Assembly: GCF_010119235.1 (NCBI RefSeq) | Contig: NZ_JAAATZ010000001.1 | Span: 1,332,501-1,396,500, forward strand | Length of the DNA: 64,000 bases | From: Flavobacterium phycosphaerae | GTDB taxonomy: Bacteria > Bacteroidota > Bacteroidia > Flavobacteriales > Flavobacteriaceae | Direction: 5' to 3' | Shown: positions 7,059 through 14,754 of the stretch, one piece after another | Position numbering within the stretch: the stretch's first letter is position 1 | Layout: the number at the start of each line of letters is the position of its first letter | Program-made: the position numbers and the translations under genes | Notes under the pieces: generated by a model | What the model saw: the letters and a program-made list of their open reading frames with translations, nothing else | The model's database searches: none | What the model was told of the DNA's origin: nothing

Positions 7059-9911
7059 CTAATGCGCTTCGAGCCAATCTTTGCCCAATCCCAGCTCTAC
7101 TTCCAGCGGTACCGTCATGATAAAGGCATTTTCCATTTCGTGCTTAATCATCGGTTTTATTTTGTCTACTTCCGACAGGTGCACATCAAAAACAAGTTCG
7201 TCATGCACTTGCAACAGCATTTTTGATCGCCAATTTTCCGAAGTCAGCTTCTTATGGATGTTAATCATCGCTATTTTGATGATGTCCGCAGCGCTTCCCT
7301 GAATAGGAGCATTAACCGCATTTCGTTCAGCTCCGCCTCTAACTACCGCATTGGCCGAATTGATATCTTTCAGATAACGGCGTCTTCCCAGTACGGTTTG
7401 TACATACCCGTGATGTCTGGCAAAATCAACTTGTTCGGTCATATACGATTTTAGTTTCGGGTAGGTTTTGTAATAGGCGTCTATCAATGCGGCACTTTCC
7501 GAACGGGATAACGACGTTTGATTGCTCAATCCAAAAGCGGAAACCCCATAAATAATTCCGAAGTTCACCGTTTTGGCATTGCTTCGTTGTTCTTTAGTCA
7601 CTTCTTCCAAAGGCACGTTAAATACTTTGGCCGCAGTGCTTCGGTGAATGTCTTCGTGGTTTTGGAAGGCTTTTATCATGTTTTCTTCGCCCGATAAAGC
7701 GGCAATAATGCGAAGCTCTATCTGAGAATAATCGGCAGAAAGCAAGGTGTAGTTTTCGTCACGGGCAATAAATGCTTTTCGTATCAAACGTCCGCGTTCG
7801 GTTCGAATTGGAATGTTTTGCAGGTTCGGATTGTTTGAGCTCAAACGCCCCGTAGCGGCCACCGTTTGCATGTAATCGGTGTGCACCCTTTGGGTTTTGG
7901 TATCTACTTGATTAGGCAAGGCTTCAATATAAGTGCTTTGCAATTTTACCATTTGACGCCAATCTAAAATGTCTTTCACAATTTGGTGTTCATTGGCCAA
8001 ATAACTCAACACTTCTTCGCCGGTAGCGTATTGACCGGTTTTGGTTTTCTTTTGTTTGGCACCGCCTATTTTCAGTTTGTCAAAAAGGACTTCTCCGAGT
8101 TGTTTTGGCGAAGCTAAATTGAATTTTTCCCCTGCAGTTTCGTATATTTTTTGCTCAAATTCATTAATCTCTTTTTGCATGTCTTTGGACATCGATTTTA
8201 GATAATCAACATCCAAGCGAATGCCTTCTGTCTCCATAGCGGCTAAAACGGAAATCAACGGAATTTCGATTTCTTCAAACAGTTTTTTGGTTTCGGCTTT
8301 GTCTAAAATTGGACTGAAGACTTCTTTTAATTGCAATGTAATATCAGCATCTTCGGCAGCATATTCTTTAATGTCTTCCAAAGGCACCTCCCGCATCGAG
8401 AGTTGGTTTTTACCTTTTTTACCAATTAAGGTTTCTATAGATTTTGGGGAATATTTCAAATAGGTTTCACTCAATACATCCATATTATGACGCATGTCCG
8501 GATTGATGAGGTAATGCGCAATCATGGTATCAAATAATTTGCCTTTGACCTGAATGCCGTAATTTGAAAGGATTTTCAAATCGTATTTGATGTTTTGGCC
8601 AATCTTTTCGATGGATTTATTTTCAAAAAAAGGTTTGAATTTATCCGCTAACGTTTGTGCTTCTTCACGATTTTCCGGAAACGGAACGTAAAAAGCTTCT
8701 CCCTTTGTCCAAGAAAAAGACATGCCTACTAATTCGGCATGAAGTGTATCAATTCCGGTAGTTTCGGTATCAAAACATACCGAAGTTTGATTCATCAGAT
8801 TTTGCAAAAATAATTTGGTGCCTAAATCACCTTGAATGATAGTATAATTATGATTAGTAGTTTCTAAAGTAGCATAATAGGAATGCGGTTTCGGCTCATC
8901 GCTTTCTTCATCGGAGAAGCCGAATAAATCAAACTGGTCCTGATTGCTTTGTTTGACAGGAGCTTTTTTGGTGACTTGAGCTGCTTCAGTTTCTGTGCCA
9001 TTAGAATCAATTTCGTCGTATTCTTTTCCGGTGCCGAAGAGTTTGTCAAATTGGGCTTTCATTTGGCGGAATTCCAGTTCCTGAAACAAGGCATCGGTTT
9101 TGTCAACATCCGGTTTGGACAATTCGAAGTCAGTGGCATCAAAAGTTACCGGACAGTCCAGTAAAATAGTAGCCAGTTTTTTGGATAAAATTCCGAGTTC
9201 TTTATTGTTTTCAATTTTATCTTTTAAAGCGCCTTTCAGTTTATCGGTGTTTTCTAAAAGGTTTTCCATCGAACCGAATTCTTTCAGTAATTTTTTAGCG
9301 GTCACTTCCCCCACACCCGGAAACCCCGGAATGTTGTCGGCAGAATCGCCCATCATCCCTAAGAAATCAATCACTTGTAGCGGATTTTCGATTTCAAATT
9401 TGGCCAAAACTTCAGGAATCCCCCAAATCTCGATATCATTGCCCATACGAGCGGGCTTGTACATAAAAATATTTTCGGAAACTAATTGCGCAAAATCCTT
9501 ATCGGGCGTTACCATGAATACTTGATACCCTTCTTTTTCGGCCTGCTTGGCCAAAGTACCGATTAAGTCGTCGGCTTCAAAACCGGCTTTTTCCATAATA
9601 GGAATGTGCATCGCTTTTAATAGTTCTTGTATGTAAGGAACGGCAATTTTAATGGCTTCGGGTGTTTCGTCACGGTGGGCTTTATATTCTTGGTACATTT
9701 CATAACGGTAATCGCTGCCGCCTTTGTCAAAAGCTACGGCCAAATGATCCGGTTTTTCCCGTTTGATAACATCCATCAGCGAATTCATAAATCCCATAAT
9801 GGCGGAGGTGTCCATGCCTTTGGAATTGATACGGGGATTTTTGATAAAAGCATAATAGCCGCGGAAAATTAAAGCGTAAGCATCAAGCAGAAAAAGGCGT
9901 TTTTGTGACAT
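7059..9911 (-). CDS. polA: DNA polymerase I
   Basis: This 950-residue protein has all three domains of bacterial Pol I. The N-terminal 5'-3' exonuclease occupies about residues 1-290 (start LLDAYALIFRGYYAF, helix-hairpin-helix around GFPGVGEVTAKKLL). The 3'-5' proofreading domain keeps its acidic residues (CFDTETTGID, NIKYDLKIL, AAEDADITL), so proofreading is probably active. The polymerase domain shows motif A LSADYSQIELRI, motif B RSNAKTVNFGIIYG and motif C LQVHDELVFDVH. It acts in gap filling, Okazaki fragment maturation and repair. It is divergent from the small gene at 10083, with a 171-bp shared upstream region, and 93 bp separate its stop from the radical SAM operon. Confidence 0.97.
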   Translation of the reverse strand: MSQKRLFLLDAYALIFRGYYAFIKNPRINSKGMDTSAIMGFMNSLMDVIKREKPDHLAVAFDKGGSDYRYEMYQEYKAHRDETPEAIKIAVPYIQELLKAMHIPIMEKAGFEADDLIGTLAKQAEKEGYQVFMVTPDKDFAQLVSENIFMYKPARMGNDIEIWGIPEVLAKFEIENPLQVIDFLGMMGDSADNIPGFPGVGEVTAKKLLKEFGSMENLLENTDKLKGALKDKIENNKELGILSKKLATILLDCPVTFDATDFELSKPDVDKTDALFQELEFRQMKAQFDKLFGTGKEYDEIDSNGTETEAAQVTKKAPVKQSNQDQFDLFGFSDEESDEPKPHSYYATLETTNHNYTIIQGDLGTKLFLQNLMNQTSVCFDTETTGIDTLHAELVGMSFSWTKGEAFYVPFPENREEAQTLADKFKPFFENKSIEKIGQNIKYDLKILSNYGIQVKGKLFDTMIAHYLINPDMRHNMDVLSETYLKYSPKSIETLIGKKGKNQLSMREVPLEDIKEYAAEDADITLQLKEVFSPILDKAETKKLFEEIEIPLISVLAAMETEGIRLDVDYLKSMSKDMQKEINEFEQKIYETAGEKFNLASPKQLGEVLFDKLKIGGAKQKKTKTGQYATGEEVLSYLANEHQIVKDILDWRQMVKLQSTYIEALPNQVDTKTQRVHTDYMQTVAATGRLSSNNPNLQNIPIRTERGRLIRKAFIARDENYTLLSADYSQIELRIIAALSGEENMIKAFQNHEDIHRSTAAKVFNVPLEEVTKEQRSNAKTVNFGIIYGVSAFGLSNQTSLSRSESAALIDAYYKTYPKLKSYMTEQVDFARHHGYVQTVLGRRRYLKDINSANAVVRGGAERNAVNAPIQGSAADIIKIAMINIHKKLTSENWRSKMLLQVHDELVFDVHLSEVDKIKPMIKHEMENAFIMTVPLEVELGLGKDWLEAH

Positions 9912-10005
9912 GAAATCAATTTTTATAAGAATGTAAAAGTAGGGATTTGCACCTTATCTTTTGGCAAAACTTAAAGGAAAGTTAAACTTTTTTAAACGGC
10001 CGTTT

Positions 10006-10040
10006 CTTCATTTTGTCTTCACTTGACCGTTGTAATTTTA
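10006..10040 (+). promoter_or_regulatory. Tandem 11-bp box plus -7 element, copy 1 (small-protein gene promoter)
   Basis: Two head-to-tail half-sites, CTTCATTTTGT (10006-10016) and CTTCACTTGAC (10017-10027), are followed by a near-consensus Bacteroidota -7 element TAATTTTA (10033-10040). From the start of the first half-site to the -7 element is exactly 27 nt, the same as in the two other copies in this window. Direct repeats with one-helical-turn spacing overlapping the -33 region are the arrangement used by OmpR/PhoB-family activators. The likely binder is the response regulator encoded at 10551. Confidence 0.75.
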
Positions 10041-10082
10041 CTTCATTAAAAATAAATTATTAATTCAAAAAATTTAGAAATC

Positions 10083-10277
10083 ATGAGAAAAATTGTAATG
10101 TTACTCGCCGTGCTTTTGGGCACCACATTTATGGCAAATGCTAACACTATCAACAGAAAAGCGGCCACCGCAAAAGAAGTTAAAACGAAAGTAATCAGAA
10201 AACACAAAAGAGCTAAAAAAGTAGCTGCAAAAACCACCAGCACAGCAAAACCTGTAGCTGCCCCGGCTAAAAAATAG
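10083..10277 (+). CDS. Small exported Lys/Ala-rich protein, paralogue of 12662-12907
   Basis: This 64-residue protein has a signal peptide (MRKIVMLLAVLLGTTFMANA, cleavage likely after residue 20) and a basic, low-complexity mature part rich in Lys, Ala and Thr that ends KPVAAPAKK. The gene at 12662 is a clear paralogue: both share LGTT.M.NA around the cleavage site, AKEVK, and the same C-terminal motif, and their 5' leaders are also alike (ATTTAgAAATCATGA versus ATTTAaACATCATGA). The preceding tandem box suggests control by the neighbouring two-component system. The composition recalls the E. coli acid-shock protein Asr, but I cannot claim homology. Function unknown; probably periplasmic. Confidence 0.75.
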   Translation: MRKIVMLLAVLLGTTFMANANTINRKAATAKEVKTKVIRKHKRAKKVAAKTTSTAKPVAAPAKK

Positions 10278-10317
10278 TTCCGATTGATGATGAAGAGGAG
10301 TAATTGATTGTTTTGTT

Positions 10318-10348
10318 TAAAGCCGATAGTTCTATCGGCTTTTTTTTG
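10318..10348 (+). terminator. Rho-independent terminator after the first small-protein gene
   Basis: The stem AGCCGATA (from 10321) pairs with TATCGGCT (to 10340) around a 4-nt loop and is followed by eight T residues. It ends the transcript of the 10083 gene before the response regulator promoter. Confidence 0.85.
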
Positions 10349-10398
10349 CGATTGATCATGGAGTTAAAGATTCGTTAAACCAAGCGATATGATCAAAT

Positions 10399-10433
10399 CT
10401 TCATTTTGTCTTCATTTTACTGTAGTAGTTTTG
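10399..10433 (+). promoter_or_regulatory. Tandem 11-bp box plus -7 element, copy 2 (response regulator promoter)
   Basis: This copy is the most regular: CTTCATTTTGT (10399-10409) directly followed by CTTCATTTTAC (10410-10420), then an exact TANNTTTG match, TAGTTTTG, at 10426-10433. The box-to-(-7) distance is 27 nt. It precedes the response regulator gene, so positive autoregulation is the simplest reading. Confidence 0.78.
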
Positions 10434-10486
10434 GGTTAGCTAAAAGAGAGGGCTAAAAGTTTAGTTTTTATTGATTGTTAATTTTG

Positions 10487-10518
10487 AAAAGTCGGTGAAG
10501 GGATTTGCCGGCTTTTTG
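10487..10518 (+). terminator. Terminator-like hairpin in the response regulator leader (possible attenuator)
   Basis: Positions 10487-10499 pair with 10504-10516 (13 bp including three G-T wobbles, loop GGGA), and the 3' arm runs into five T residues. It lies between the copy-2 promoter and the response regulator ATG at 10551, so some transcripts may stop after about 80 nt. Its sequence resembles the terminator after the second small-protein gene (12955-12984), with TTTGCCGG in both 3' arms. Confidence 0.6.
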
Positions 10519-10550
10519 TTTACATTTACTTTAGGTTTTTACTATCGCTT

Positions 10551-11225
10551 ATGAACGTATTGCTTGTTGAAGATTATCAGGAATTAGCCAAAGAAATCAT
10601 CGATTTTTTATCTAAAAACGGTTATTTGTGCAAATGGGTTTCGAGCCAGGCAGAAGCTTTGGAAGAAATTAGCGTTAATGAATATGACGCCATGCTCTTG
10701 GATTTGGGTTTGCCCGATGGCGACGGATTTGACATTTTAAAAGACATCAGAAAAAAGCAAGCCAAAACCGCTGTTATCGTCATCACGGCCCGCGGCGAAC
10801 TCAATGATAAAATTGACGGATTGCAACTCGGAGCTGATGATTACTTAACTAAGCCTTTTGCCTTGACAGAATTGGGCGCTCGATTATTTGCTGTAATCAG
10901 AAGAACCCATGGCGTGGCTACCAATGAAATAGAAATTCACCATTTCAAAATTCAGTTGCAGGAGTACCGGGTGACTTTTGCTGAAGAGATTATCAATTTG
11001 ACTAAAAAAGAGTTTGATATATTTCAGTATTTGGTGTTGAATAAAAACCGGGTGATAACAAGATTACAACTCACTGAACACATTTGGGGCGATATACTCG
11101 AATTGAATTCGGATTCTAATTTTATCGATGTACATGTTCGGAATTTGAGAAAGAAACTCGAAAAATTTGCCAAAATAGACTGGTTTGAAACCGTCAGAAA
11201 TGTGGGCTACCGCATCAATATGTAA
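10551..11225 (+). CDS. OmpR/PhoB-family response regulator
   Basis: This 224-residue protein has an N-terminal receiver domain with the acidic pocket (E7, D8), phosphoacceptor D51 in LLDLGLPDGDGF and conserved K101 in YLTKPFALTELGAR. A winged-helix DNA-binding domain of the OmpR/PhoB type (about residues 125-222) includes LTKKEFDIFQYLVLNK and the recognition-helix region DVHVRNLRKKLEK. Its stop is one base before the ATG of the sensor kinase gene. Upstream lie the tandem box of copy 2 and a terminator-like hairpin. OmpR-family regulators usually bind direct repeats of about 10-11 bp, which fits the CTTCATTTT boxes found here three times. Confidence 0.95.
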   Translation: MNVLLVEDYQELAKEIIDFLSKNGYLCKWVSSQAEALEEISVNEYDAMLLDLGLPDGDGFDILKDIRKKQAKTAVIVITARGELNDKIDGLQLGADDYLTKPFALTELGARLFAVIRRTHGVATNEIEIHHFKIQLQEYRVTFAEEIINLTKKEFDIFQYLVLNKNRVITRLQLTEHIWGDILELNSDSNFIDVHVRNLRKKLEKFAKIDWFETVRNVGYRINM

Positions 11226-11226
11226 T

Positions 11227-12561
11227 ATGAGAATCAAGCATCAATTGACCATCTTCAACGCCTTGACAAGGTTTTTAATCATTTTGGTGATTTGGTTGTC
11301 GTTGCCTATTCTTATTGAAAAAGTAGTTTACAAAAGAATTGACAAAACCCTGCTGGAGAAAAAAGAAAAATTCACCGAGCACCTCGACAAACAGGAAATC
11401 AATGACTTTTTGAACCGGAATGACGCCACGGAAACCTATTCTAGTTTTTCGACGTTACACAATGAATTTCTGCAGCTGTACCAAGCCAAAAAAACCACCA
11501 AAAAGACAGATTCTTTTTTTAAAAATGAACCCCGAATTATAGAAGGCGAGCAAAGTGACTACCGCGTGTTGTATTATGATTTTGTGTATGAAAACACGAA
11601 TTACAAACTCGAAATCGGGAGCAGCTTGAGTGAAATTAAAGACTTGACGTTTGCCATAAGGGTGTTTATTTTAATAGTTTTGAGCATTGTTATTGTCTTT
11701 ACGTTTTTGGTGGATGCCTTTTTTATCGAATATTTAGTAAAGCCTTTTCACCAAATTGTCAATCAAAAAATCCGTCATGTTAATGAACCCGAAAAGTTCA
11801 ACTATACCCCGATAAAATCACATTCAACCGATTTTCAGGAATTGGATGAGGTGTTGAACCAAATGATGAAACGCATACAGGAGTTGTTCAGCATTGAGAA
11901 ACAATTTATTGCCAATGTATCGCACGAATTGTTATCGCCCATTGCTATGCTGAAGAACCGCTTTGAAAACTTAATTCAAAACGAATCATTGGATGAAGAG
12001 GCGGTCAATAAGATCGTAAGTTCACTTCGCACCTTGGATTTGCTGAAGAAAATCATCAACAACCTGCTGCTCATTTCCCGAATAGAAAACAACCAATACA
12101 TTACTGATGAAGCTATTGATTGTAAAAATGTCTTAAATGATATTAAGGAAGAACTTCAGGATAGAATAGAGGAAAAAGAAATTGATTTCCAAATCCATTT
12201 AACCGAAAACTATCAGTTCACCGGCAATAAAACACTGATTCATATTATGTTTTACAATGTGATTACCAATGCCATCAAATTCACAGAGCAAGGCGGCCGT
12301 ATTACCGTGGCAGATGCTAAAACCCAATCGCAATACGCTGTCACGGTTACAGACGATGGTTGCGGGATGGCTCAGGAACAAATAGACGAAATTTTTAACC
12401 GCTTCACCCGACTTAACGTACACAAAGAAGGACAAGGATTAGGGTTGGCCATAGTAAAAAGCATAGCCGATTTTCATCATATTGACATTACGGTTACTTC
12501 AGCATTGCAAAAGGGCAGCACCTTTGAATTTGTTTTCCAAACCGGGAAACTTCGTAATTAA
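11227..12561 (+). CDS. Sensor histidine kinase, partner of the adjacent response regulator
   Basis: The kinase has 444 residues from ATG 11227. An in-frame ATG at 11185 would overlap the regulator gene by 41 nt and adds residues unlike a membrane-protein start, so 11227 is preferred. There are two membrane helices (about 14-31 and 143-165) enclosing an extracytoplasmic region of about 110 residues with no domain I recognise. The HisKA domain has FIANVSHELLSPIAML with H233. The HATPase domain has the N box NVITNAIKF, the G1 box DDGCGMA and the G2 box GQGLGLAIVKS. It should autophosphorylate on H233 and pass the phosphate to D51 of the regulator. The signal is unknown. Confidence 0.94.
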   Translation: MRIKHQLTIFNALTRFLIILVIWLSLPILIEKVVYKRIDKTLLEKKEKFTEHLDKQEINDFLNRNDATETYSSFSTLHNEFLQLYQAKKTTKKTDSFFKNEPRIIEGEQSDYRVLYYDFVYENTNYKLEIGSSLSEIKDLTFAIRVFILIVLSIVIVFTFLVDAFFIEYLVKPFHQIVNQKIRHVNEPEKFNYTPIKSHSTDFQELDEVLNQMMKRIQELFSIEKQFIANVSHELLSPIAMLKNRFENLIQNESLDEEAVNKIVSSLRTLDLLKKIINNLLLISRIENNQYITDEAIDCKNVLNDIKEELQDRIEEKEIDFQIHLTENYQFTGNKTLIHIMFYNVITNAIKFTEQGGRITVADAKTQSQYAVTVTDDGCGMAQEQIDEIFNRFTRLNVHKEGQGLGLAIVKSIADFHHIDITVTSALQKGSTFEFVFQTGKLRN

Positions 12562-12588
12562 AAGTTAAAATTTCCATTGACCCGAAAT

Positions 12589-12623
12589 CTTCATTTTATC
12601 TTCATTTAGCCTATATACTTTTG
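12589..12623 (+). promoter_or_regulatory. Tandem 11-bp box plus -7 element, copy 3 (second small-protein gene promoter)
   Basis: CTTCATTTTAT (12589-12599) and CTTCATTTAGC (12600-12610) are followed by an exact -7 element TACTTTTG at 12616-12623, again 27 nt from the start of the first half-site. It begins 28 nt after the kinase stop codon, so the second small-protein gene has its own promoter. Confidence 0.77.
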
Positions 12624-12661
12624 AAGTGTAAATAATATTTAATTTTAAAAATTTAAACATC

Positions 12662-12907
12662 ATGAAATCAAAGATTCACGAACTCCGACCAAACAAATTG
12701 TTTCGCGTGAGTAAAAAAGTATTTATGTTAGCCGCTTTAGTTTTAGGAACCACTGCCATGGTAAACGCTCAACAAAAAGAACCAGCCAAAGCGGCTCCGG
12801 CTAAAGAAGTAAAAGCAGTTAAAAAAGCTGAAAAGAAAATGGTAAAAGCAGAGAAAAAAGTAGAAGCAGCTACTCCGGCCAAACCAGCAGCTCCGGCAAA
12901 AAAATAA
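12662..12907 (+). CDS. Small exported Lys/Ala/Pro-rich protein, paralogue of 10083-10277
   Basis: This 81-residue protein has a positively charged N-region of about 20 residues, a hydrophobic core (VFMLAALVLGTTAMVNA) and a likely cleavage after residue 36. The mature part is almost entirely Lys, Ala, Glu, Val and Pro, with KKAEKK-like heptad character, and ends KPAAPAKK. The start at 12662 is favoured over an internal Met because its leader (ATTTAAACATCATGA) matches that of the paralogue at 10083. It has a tandem-box promoter upstream and a terminator downstream. The charge pattern suggests an interaction with envelope polyanions, but this is inference. Confidence 0.75.
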   Translation: MKSKIHELRPNKLFRVSKKVFMLAALVLGTTAMVNAQQKEPAKAAPAKEVKAVKKAEKKMVKAEKKVEAATPAKPAAPAKK

Positions 12908-12954
12908 CCTATTGAATACCATAGGGAAGTCAAGCAAAATGTGATTGAAGAAAG

Positions 12955-12984
12955 AGGCCGGTAAAGTAATTTGCCGGTCTTTTT
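12955..12984 (+). terminator. Rho-independent terminator after the second small-protein gene
   Basis: The stem CCGGTAAA (12958-12965) and TTTGCCGG (12970-12977) closes over a GTAA loop with one wobble pair, is extended by three outer pairs, and is followed by a T-tract. Confidence 0.8.
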
Positions 12985-13062
12985 GTTGGACTAAAGTTAA
13001 AATTATCCAAAACCGCCCTAGGGGAACTGCTTTCTTCGTTAATTTGTTAAAAATTAAAATCG

Positions 13063-14295
13063 ATGATTCGTTGGGTTATTTTTATTATAATAATCTCTAT
13101 AATAGAGTTTTATGCTTTTCAGGCCTTTAGGACAGTGACCAAAATAAAATGGGCCTTATACCTTTATCAGCTGATTTCCTTGGCCGTAATTGTATTCATA
13201 GCTTACCAATTCACACAATTTGACCGAAGTGTGGGCCAAACCAAAACCACCTTATTTACCTTAGGGCTGTTGTTATTGGTGTTGATTCCGAAAGTTATAG
13301 CGACTTTTTTCTTGATGCTGGAAGATATTTTCAGAGTGTTTTCGGGTTCGGTGACTTACTTTATGGGCGATAACAACAATGGTGATTTTTTACCCGAAAG
13401 GCGAAAGTTTGTCAGTCAAATTGCTTTGGGTATAGCGTCTATTCCGTTTATGGGATTGGTGTATGGGATGACCAAAGGAAAATACAACTACAAAGTAATT
13501 AAGCAAACCATTTTCTTCCCTGATTTGCCCGATGCTTTTGACGGGTTTACCATCACTCAGATTTCTGACGTGCACAGTGGTAGTTTTGACGATCCTGAAA
13601 AGATTCACTACGCTATTGATTTGGTTAACCAACAAAAAACCGATATGATGTTGTTTACCGGTGATATTGTAAACACCCACGCCAAAGAAATGCATCCTTG
13701 GATTGACGCTTTTAACAAGATAGACCACCACGAATACGGCAAGTTTTCAGTGTTGGGCAATCACGATTACGGCGAATATGTAAGCTGGCCTTCGCAAAAA
13801 GCCAAAGACGAGAACTTTCAAGCTATTAAAGATTTGTACGGACAAATTGGTTTCAAGCTGTTGTTGAATGAAAACGTGAAAATCAAAAAAGGCAACGACG
13901 AAATTGCGTTGGTGGGCGTAGAGAACTGGGGGCATAATTTTAAACAAGCCGGCGATATCCATAAAGCTTCCGAAAACCTGCGTCCCGAAGATTTTAAAAT
14001 CCTAATGAGTCACGACCCAAGCCATTGGGAGTATGAAGTAAAAAAACATCCGAAGAATTTTCAGTTAACGCTTTCGGGACACACCCACGGCTTCCAATTT
14101 GGGATTGAAATTCCGGGAGTTGTAAAATGGAGTCCGGTGCAATACGTTTACAAACAATGGGCCGGATTGTATACTGAATTGGGCCGTCACGTGTATGTAA
14201 ATCGCGGTTTTGGGTTTCATGCTTATCCCGGTCGAGTGGGGATTTGGCCTGAAATCACGGTTTTTGAACTAAAAAAAGGGAATAATGTAGCATAA
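13063..14295 (+). CDS. Membrane-anchored metallophosphoesterase
   Basis: This 410-residue protein has three to four N-terminal membrane helices (about residues 3-20, 32-50, 62-90) and then a calcineurin-like phosphoesterase domain. The metal-binding motifs are in order: ISDVHSGSF (D169, H171), FTGDIVNTH (D201), LGNHDYGEY (N233, H234), LMSHDPSHW, and SGHTHGFQFG near the C-terminus. A PERRKF segment at 111-116 precedes a hydrophobic stretch and resembles the Tat-like junction in YkuE/YaeI-type phosphoesterases, whose known members act on lipid or nucleotide phosphodiesters such as UDP-diacylglucosamine. The substrate here is not determined. It stands alone between the small-protein terminator and the thioredoxin-fold gene. 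Confidence 0.9.
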   Translation: MIRWVIFIIIISIIEFYAFQAFRTVTKIKWALYLYQLISLAVIVFIAYQFTQFDRSVGQTKTTLFTLGLLLLVLIPKVIATFFLMLEDIFRVFSGSVTYFMGDNNNGDFLPERRKFVSQIALGIASIPFMGLVYGMTKGKYNYKVIKQTIFFPDLPDAFDGFTITQISDVHSGSFDDPEKIHYAIDLVNQQKTDMMLFTGDIVNTHAKEMHPWIDAFNKIDHHEYGKFSVLGNHDYGEYVSWPSQKAKDENFQAIKDLYGQIGFKLLLNENVKIKKGNDEIALVGVENWGHNFKQAGDIHKASENLRPEDFKILMSHDPSHWEYEVKKHPKNFQLTLSGHTHGFQFGIEIPGVVKWSPVQYVYKQWAGLYTELGRHVYVNRGFGFHAYPGRVGIWPEITVFELKKGNNVA

Positions 14296-14317
14296 TTAGT
14301 TAAAAATGCTACATTTG
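14284..14317 (+). promoter_or_regulatory. 10-bp inverted repeat overlapping a -7 promoter element
   Basis: AATGTAGCAT (14284-14293) and ATGCTACATT (14306-14315) are perfect inverted repeats with a 12-nt centre. The left arm overlaps the metallophosphoesterase stop codon. The right arm overlaps TACATTTG (14310-14317), an exact TANNTTTG element 54 nt upstream of the thioredoxin-fold gene. There is no T-tract, so an operator is more likely than a terminator. The TGTAGCA half-site is shared with the palindrome at 15949-16000. Confidence 0.55.
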
Positions 14318-14370
14318 TGCTTTACTATTTCTTTTAAACGATTAAAAAGAACTAAAAATAGTTTGGTTTT

Positions 14371-14667
14371 ATGTCAAAATTTGGAGAATTAATCAATGCT
14401 CAAGTGCCTGTGTTAATTGATTTTTACACAGAGTGGAACGAATCTTCGGTTTCTATGCATCCTGTTATCAGAGATGTAGCGGCAGCGCTTGGTGATAAAG
14501 CGAAAGTAATCAAAATCGATGTAGATAAAAATCAGGAATTGGCCGATGCCCTTCGCATTAAAGGATTGCCAACGTTGATGATTTATAAAGAAGGCCAAAT
14601 GGTGTGGCGACAATCCGGGGAGCTGGATGCCAATACCATTATCAATTTGGTACAAGAACAATTGTAA
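14371..14667 (+). CDS. Thioredoxin-fold protein lacking the CxxC active site
   Basis: This 98-residue protein matches the thioredoxin fold: VLIDFYTEWNESSVSMHPV, then KIDVDKNQELADALRIKGLPTLMIYKEG with the conserved cis-proline in GLPT. Where thioredoxins have WCGPC, this protein has WNESS, so both redox cysteines are missing and it cannot act as a classical disulfide reductase. It is cytoplasmic, as no signal peptide is present. It is monocistronic, with a promoter at 14310 and a terminator at 14685. It could be a binding or chaperone-like member of the family; similar Cys-less forms occur in related bacteria as far as I recall. Confidence 0.85.
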   Translation: MSKFGELINAQVPVLIDFYTEWNESSVSMHPVIRDVAAALGDKAKVIKIDVDKNQELADALRIKGLPTLMIYKEGQMVWRQSGELDANTIINLVQEQL

Positions 14668-14684
14668 TTAGTATTTACCTATAT

Positions 14685-14723
14685 AAAAAGGCGAACCATT
14701 CATTTGGCTCGCCTTTTGTTTTT
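14685..14723 (+). terminator. Rho-independent terminator after the thioredoxin-fold gene
   Basis: AAAAGGCGA (from 14686) pairs with TCGCCTTTT (to about 14716), with ACCA/TGG extending the stem inward, followed by GTTTTT. Confidence 0.88.
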
Positions 14724-14754
14724 ATGGGTGTGAAATGGCTTAGTTGTGTTGAAC

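Noticed and set aside
11185..11226. Upstream in-frame ATG for the sensor kinase
   Set aside because: It overlaps the response regulator gene and adds 14 residues unlike a membrane-protein start; ATG 11227 directly follows the regulator stop.
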